From Limiplasma sp964504385 (GTDB taxonomy: Bacteria; Bacillota; Clostridia; Christensenellales; Aristaeellaceae), in assembly GCA_964504385.1 (NCBI GenBank), contig CAZDEF010000083.1:1-9964 (forward strand): a stretch of 9,964 nt of DNA. Reading direction: 5' to 3'. A program made the translations under genes and the position numbers. The number at the start of each line of letters is the position of its first letter. Position 1 is the stretch's first letter. Below are positions 7,091-9,964 of the stretch, piece after piece. The notes under the pieces were generated by a model, which searched no databases, had not been told where the DNA came from, and was given only the letters and a program-made list of their open reading frames with translations.

Positions 7091-7106
7091 GTCCATCGGC
7101 CGCTTT

Positions 7107-7137
7107 GAAGCAGGCGAGGCAACCCCTCGCCTTCCTC
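7107..7137 (-). repeat. Strong hairpin in the S10 leader
   Basis: AGGCGAGG (7112-7119) pairs with CCTCGCCT (7125-7132) over 8 bp around a 5-base loop. After one mismatch the stem continues for 4 bp, including one G-U in the RNA. This is the most stable-looking stem of the leader. No U-run follows it. Confidence 0.7.
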
Positions 7138-7217
7138 TCTGCCCGGAAGTCCGGCCGTGAGAAGCCCTTCTTCCAGCCGCTGTGCTTATCCGCCCAGCGC
7201 GATGCCTCAAGTCCGTC

Positions 7218-7232
7218 GCCCGATTGCCGGGC
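7218..7232 (-). repeat. Short GC hairpin in the S10 leader
   Basis: A perfect 5-bp stem, GCCCG with CGGGC, surrounds a 5-base loop (7223-7227). It follows the palindrome in the transcript by about 17 bases and is part of the structured leader. Confidence 0.5.
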
Positions 7233-7249
7233 TGGTCCACGATAATTAC

Positions 7250-7267
7250 CCGCCATGGCCATGGCGG
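7250..7267. repeat. Perfect 18-bp palindrome in the S10 leader
   Basis: CCGCCATGGCCATGGCGG reads the same on both strands. In the RNA it would be a 7-bp stem with a GGCC loop. The CCGC part can instead pair with a GCGG lying just upstream in the transcript (7275-7278 with 7264-7267), so two exclusive foldings exist. It begins roughly 30 nt from the inferred transcript start. Confidence 0.75.
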
Positions 7268-7304
7268 CAACTTACCGCTTCATCCCTAAACAGACAGCTT
7301 TAGT

Positions 7305-7333
7305 AGTATACAGCATCCCTATCTATTTTGCAA
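7305..7333 (-). promoter_or_regulatory. Main promoter of the S10 cluster
   Basis: On the minus strand TTGCAA (7328-7333) and TATACT (7305-7310) are separated by exactly 17 bases, a good housekeeping sigma factor match (-35 four of six, -10 five of six). Transcription would begin near 7298-7299. It is the only such pair seen upstream of rpsJ and lies at the edge of the AT-rich stretch. Confidence 0.75.
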
Positions 7334-7347
7334 TATGTTTCCGAATA

Positions 7348-7365
7348 TTTTTTTGAAATTTTTTT
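7348..7365 (-). promoter_or_regulatory. Two phased A-tracts (UP-like element) behind the S10 promoter
   Basis: Two runs of seven T on the plus strand (7348-7354 and 7359-7365) are A-tracts on the coding strand of the S10 cluster. Their centres are 11 bases apart, about one helical turn, near -53 and -64 from the inferred start. This is the usual place for UP elements bound by the RNA polymerase alpha subunit in strong ribosomal promoters. Confidence 0.55.
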
Positions 7366-7469
7366 CTGAATTCCTTGTGCCATCTGTGTTTGCTCGCACC
7401 AAATACGAACACGCTTCCGTGTGTGTCCACATCCTTTCAACCCGCAGAAAACCATCCAGCTGTCAGCAA

Positions 7470-7499
7470 CGGCAAACTGCCGCCCAAAATGCTCATTTT
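7470..7499. repeat. Two adjacent dyads upstream of recF, possible operator
   Basis: CGGCA-AAC-TGCCG (7470-7482) is followed after 3 bases by AAAATG-CT-CATTTT (7486-7499). They lie about 50-80 bases upstream of the recF -10 box. They could be a regulator site. Neither has a U-run after it on either strand, so a terminator is unlikely. Confidence 0.35.
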
Positions 7500-7543
7500 C
7501 GTTTCAATCCGCTTTCATTTTCCCTTTTCCGCCGCGCCTCATC

Positions 7544-7554
7544 TATGATATACT
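7544..7554 (+). promoter_or_regulatory. Extended -10 promoter of recF
   Basis: TATGATATACT matches the Gram-positive extended -10 consensus TRTGnTATAAT except for one base of the -10 hexamer. The -35 region is weak (TTTCCG at the 17-base spacing), as is usual for extended -10 promoters. Transcription would begin near 7561, leaving about 29 nt before the GTG start. Confidence 0.65.
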
Positions 7555-7589
7555 AGGAGAAAACCGCGAGGCGAAAGGAGGCGAAGGCC

Positions 7590-8711
7590 GTGCGTTTTTC
7601 CAGTATCAAGCTCCAGAATTTCCGCAACTACCCTTCGCTGCACCTTTCGCTGCACCCCGGCGTCACCGTCCTCCACGGCCCCAACGGCAGCGGCAAGACC
7701 AATCTGCTCGAAGCCATGCACCTCCTTTCCCTGGGGCGCAGTCACCGCACGCAGCAGGATCGGGAGATGGTCGCCGCCGGATGCGACCGCACCGTCGTGC
7801 AGGGCTGCACCCAGCGCACGGACGGCAAGCATGAGATTGAAATTCAGCTGTACCCGCATCAGAAGCCTCATAAAAAGCTGCTTCTCTATCAAAAGCCCGC
7901 GCAGCGCATCGGCGATCTGATGGGGCACGCCACGGTGGTCATGTTCTCGCCGGAGGATATCCGCATCGTGCGCGACGGCCCGGCCGCGCGCCGCCGCTTT
8001 GTGGATATGCAGCTTTCGCAGATTCGTCCCGCTTACCTTCGCGTGCTGAAAACCTACCTGAACGTGCTGGAAAGCCGCAATGCATTATTAAAGGAAAACA
8101 AACTTTTCGGCGTGCAGGATTTCATCACCCAGCTCGATACATGGGACGAGCAGCTGGCCTTGGCCGCCGTCCCGCTGGTGAAGGCGCGGCGCTCCTTTCT
8201 GGCCCAGCTGAGCCAAAACGCCTCCGAGCAGTACGCCGCCATTTCGGAAAACCCGGAGGAACCTTTCTCTTTGCGCTACACCGGTCCTCTGGCAGAATCG
8301 CAGGATCCCGCCGCGGACATGCTCGCCGGTCTCCTGCGCAGCCGCCGCGAGGATATGCAACGCATGTACACCACCTTCGGCCCTCATCGGGACGATCTTT
8401 CGATGCTCCTGTGCAATCGCGAGCTGCGCGCCTTTGGCAGTCAGGGGCAGCTTCGCACGGCGGTGCTGAGCATGAAGCTGGGCGAAATCCGCCTGATCGA
8501 GGCCGAGATGGGCGAATCGCCCGCGCTGCTTCTGGACGATGTATTCAGCGAGCTGGATTTGAAAAGGCGAAGTGCGCTGCTGCAATCTGCCCACGGCATT
8601 CAAACGATTCTTTCCTGCACCGATCGCTCCGACGCCGCAGGCGCAAAGGCGGACGTCTATCTGCGCGTCAGTCAGCAGGCGGACGGCTCCGCACAGCTCT
8701 GCGAAGAATAG
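7590..8711 (+). CDS. recF: DNA replication and repair protein RecF
   Basis: RecF is an SMC-like ATPase that acts with RecO and RecR to load RecA at single-strand gaps and stalled forks. The 373-residue length is typical. Visible motifs: LQNFRNYPSL at the N-terminus, Walker A GPNGSGKT (30-37) followed by NLLEAMHLLSLGRSHR, the RecF block FSPEDIRIVRDGPAARRRF, GPHRDD (264-269), the ABC signature region SQGQLRTAVLSMKL from residue 284, and Walker B LLLDDVFSELD (313-323). The GTG start has AAAGGAGG 8 bases upstream. The usual partners dnaA, dnaN, yaaA and gyrB are not adjacent; it lies alone between the S10 promoter and gdhA. All motifs are intact, so it is probably functional. Confidence 0.95.
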   Translation: MRFSSIKLQNFRNYPSLHLSLHPGVTVLHGPNGSGKTNLLEAMHLLSLGRSHRTQQDREMVAAGCDRTVVQGCTQRTDGKHEIEIQLYPHQKPHKKLLLYQKPAQRIGDLMGHATVVMFSPEDIRIVRDGPAARRRFVDMQLSQIRPAYLRVLKTYLNVLESRNALLKENKLFGVQDFITQLDTWDEQLALAAVPLVKARRSFLAQLSQNASEQYAAISENPEEPFSLRYTGPLAESQDPAADMLAGLLRSRREDMQRMYTTFGPHRDDLSMLLCNRELRAFGSQGQLRTAVLSMKLGEIRLIEAEMGESPALLLDDVFSELDLKRRSALLQSAHGIQTILSCTDRSDAAGAKADVYLRVSQQADGSAQLCEE

Positions 8712-8765
8712 AACAAAACAAATGCATTCTTTCACCCTTTTCCCGCTTTCTGTCAGCTCCCCTTT

Positions 8766-8776
8766 TGTGCTATAAT
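8766..8776 (+). promoter_or_regulatory. Extended -10 promoter of gdhA
   Basis: TGTGCTATAAT is a full match to the extended -10 consensus TRTGnTATAAT. A CTGTCA at 8750-8755 resembles a -35 box but the spacing is only 15 bases. Transcription would begin near 8783, giving about 58 nt of leader. The 129-base spacer after recF shows no terminator hairpin, so some recF transcripts may read through. Confidence 0.75.
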
Positions 8777-8840
8777 CGGTAGGCGCGAAAGCATCGCGTC
8801 GCATACGATTGCAGAAAGTGATGGAAAGGGGTCTTTTTGG

Positions 8841-9964
8841 ATGAACGCTTACACTTCCCGCGTTTTGGAAGATTTGAAAGCCCTCAACGCTCACGAGAGC
8901 GAATTTATTCAGGCGGCGACAGAAATTCTCGACAGCATTTCCCCCGTCTTTGACAAGCACCCCGAATACGAGGCCGCCAGCCTGCTGGAGCGCTTCATCG
9001 AGCCTGAGCGCGTCATTCTCTTCCGCGTTCCGTGGATCGACGATCAGGGCAAAACGCAGGTTAACCGCGCCTACCGCGTGCAGTACAGCAGCGCTATCGG
9101 CCCCTACAAGGGCGGCATTCGCCTGCATCCCAGCGTCAACCTGAGCATTCTCAAGTTCCTCGGCCTGGAGCAGATTCTGAAAAACAGCCTCACCGGCCTG
9201 CCCATCGGCGGCGGCAAGGGCGGCTGCGACTTCGACCCCAAGGGCAAGAGCGATAACGAAGTCATGCGCTTCTGCCAGAGCTTTATGACCGAGCTGTTCA
9301 AGTACGTCGGCGCTGATACCGACGTACCCGCCGGCGACATTGGCACCGGCGCCCGCGAGATCGGCTATATGTATGGCCAGTACAAGCGCCTGACCGGCCT
9401 GTACGAGGGCGTGCTCACCGGCAAGGGCCTTACCTACGGCGGCAGCCTTGCCCGCACGCAGGCCACCGGCTACGGCCTGTGCTACTTTGTCAAGAACATG
9501 CTGGAAGCTAACGGCAAGAGCCTTGAGGGCGCTACCGTGGTGGTAAGCGGCAGCGGCAACGTGGCCATCTACGCCTGCGAAAAGGCCACCCAGATGGGCG
9601 CAAAGGTAGTTGCCATGAGCGATTCCAACGGCTACGTGGTGGATATGGACGGCATTAAGCTAAACGTGGTCAAGCAGATCAAAGAGGTGGAGCGCGGCCG
9701 CATCCGGGAGTACGCGGAGCGGGTTCCCGGCAGCCAGTACCATGAGGGCTGCCGCGGCATCTGGACGGTCAAGTGCGATGTAGCCCTGCCCTGCGCCACC
9801 CAGAACGAACTGGATATCGAAGGGGCCAAGGCGCTGGTGGCCAACGGCTGCTACGCCGTGGGCGAGGGCGCGAACATGCCCACCACTTTGGAAGCCACCA
9901 ACCTGTTCCTTGAAAACGGCGTGCTGTTTGCCCCCGGCAAGGCTGCCAACGCAGGCGGCGTAGC
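8841..9964 (+). CDS. gdhA: NADP-type glutamate dehydrogenase, N-terminal 374 residues (partial)
   Basis: The hexameric enzyme makes glutamate from 2-oxoglutarate and ammonium with NADPH (EC 1.4.1.4). The visible part has the substrate domain block GPYKGGIRLHPSVNLS with K90, then K114 and K126 in LTGLPIGGGKGGCDFDPKG, and the catalytic D166 in PAGDIGTGAREIGY; these fit the catalytic residues of the Clostridium symbiosum enzyme shifted by one. The nucleotide fold has GSGNVA (237-242) and, after the second strand, SDSNG (260-264). This resembles the NADP enzyme of E. coli rather than NAD forms, so NADP use is inferred. About 70 C-terminal residues lie outside. The ATG at 8841 has GAAAGGGG 10 bases upstream. 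Confidence 0.95.
   Translation, partial: MNAYTSRVLEDLKALNAHESEFIQAATEILDSISPVFDKHPEYEAASLLERFIEPERVILFRVPWIDDQGKTQVNRAYRVQYSSAIGPYKGGIRLHPSVNLSILKFLGLEQILKNSLTGLPIGGGKGGCDFDPKGKSDNEVMRFCQSFMTELFKYVGADTDVPAGDIGTGAREIGYMYGQYKRLTGLYEGVLTGKGLTYGGSLARTQATGYGLCYFVKNMLEANGKSLEGATVVVSGSGNVAIYACEKATQMGAKVVAMSDSNGYVVDMDGIKLNVVKQIKEVERGRIREYAERVPGSQYHEGCRGIWTVKCDVALPCATQNELDIEGAKALVANGCYAVGEGANMPTTLEATNLFLENGVLFAPGKAANAGGV

Larger units (their letters stand above)
7046..7298 (-). promoter_or_regulatory. Long structured leader of the S10 operon
   Basis: With transcription beginning near 7298 (7 bases after the -10 box), about 250 nt precede the rpsJ start. No protein-coding gene is convincing here. The RNA can form at least five local hairpins: the 18-base palindrome (7250-7267), a 5-bp stem (7218-7232), a 5-bp stem with 12-base loop (7178-7199), a long stem (7107-7137) and a 5-bp stem (7075-7090) ending 15 bases before the rpsJ Shine-Dalgarno sequence. 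In gamma-proteobacteria the S10 leader is bound by L4. A similar role here is inference: no U-run terminator is visible, so control, if any, would be on translation or RNA stability. Confidence 0.55.
7334..7543. other. Divergent intergenic region between the S10 promoter and the recF promoter
   Basis: About 210 bases without a convincing gene. The left part holds the A-tracts of the S10 promoter; the right part holds two short dyads (listed separately) and a pyrimidine-rich run before the recF promoter. A further 5-bp dyad, ACACG with CGTGT, is at 7409-7422. No tRNA, rRNA gene or intrinsic terminator was seen. The frames open here encode nothing recognisable. Confidence 0.5.

Noticed and set aside
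6209..7108. Plus-strand open frame of 299 codons opposite rplC and rpsJ
   Set aside because: Antisense to L3 and S10 and to the structured leader; no recognisable protein.
6876..7262. Leader-encoded 128-residue protein from the palindrome ATG
   Set aside because: It overlaps rpsJ out of frame, has no binding site and no recognisable motif; the region is better explained as structured leader RNA.
7046..7270. N-terminal extension of S10 by 75 residues
   Set aside because: The frame is open, but the extra part is a random-looking Arg/Gly-rich sequence unlike S10, and the strong binding site belongs to the ATG at 7045.
8712..8770. Terminator after recF
   Set aside because: No GC stem followed by a U-run is present; only an 8-base palindrome AATGCATT, which is too short.
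8088..9128. Minus-strand open frame of 346 codons across the end of recF and start of gdhA
   Set aside because: Runs antisense through two certain genes and the gdhA promoter; no family resemblance.

Overview
The window lies in a bacterial chromosome, most likely a Gram-positive anaerobe of the Clostridia (Bacillota) with a fairly GC-rich genome. The taxonomic guess rests on four things: near-perfect AAGGAGG-type ribosome binding sites before almost every gene, two promoters matching the Gram-positive extended -10 pattern (TRTGnTATAAT), the short zinc-binding form of S14, and protein sequences close to clostridial ribosomal proteins. No match was searched, so genus and species are unknown.

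Layout. Positions 1-7045 (minus strand, read right to left) hold the S10 cluster running into the spc cluster in the classic order: rpsJ, rplC, rplD, rplW, rplB, rpsS, rplV, rpsC, rplP, rpmC, rpsQ, then rplN, rplX, rplE, rpsN and the first part of rpsH, which leaves the window. Genes are separated by 0-56 bases or overlap. The one larger gap is the 120-base spacer between rpsQ and rplN, where the S10 and spc operons join in other bacteria. No intrinsic terminator was seen, so the set is probably one transcript. Upstream of rpsJ lies a leader of about 250 nt rich in hairpins, preceded by a strong minus-strand promoter (TTGCAA, 17-base spacer, TATACT) with two phased A-tracts behind it.

Positions 7334-7543 form an AT-rich to mixed divergent intergenic region. 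To its right, on the plus strand, are recF (7590-8711, GTG start) and the start of an NADP-type glutamate dehydrogenase gene, gdhA (8841 to the window end), each with its own extended -10 promoter. recF is not next to dnaA, dnaN, yaaA or gyrB here, and rpsJ is not preceded by rpsL/rpsG/fusA/tuf, so this junction is an unusual neighbourhood.

No tRNA, rRNA, CRISPR array, insertion sequence or clear foreign gene was seen. The content is mainly core translation machinery, and no new multi-gene system is evident. The parts most worth checking are the structured S10 leader, the hairpins at the rpsQ-rplN junction, the non-consensus tunnel loops of L4 and L22, and the recF relocation.
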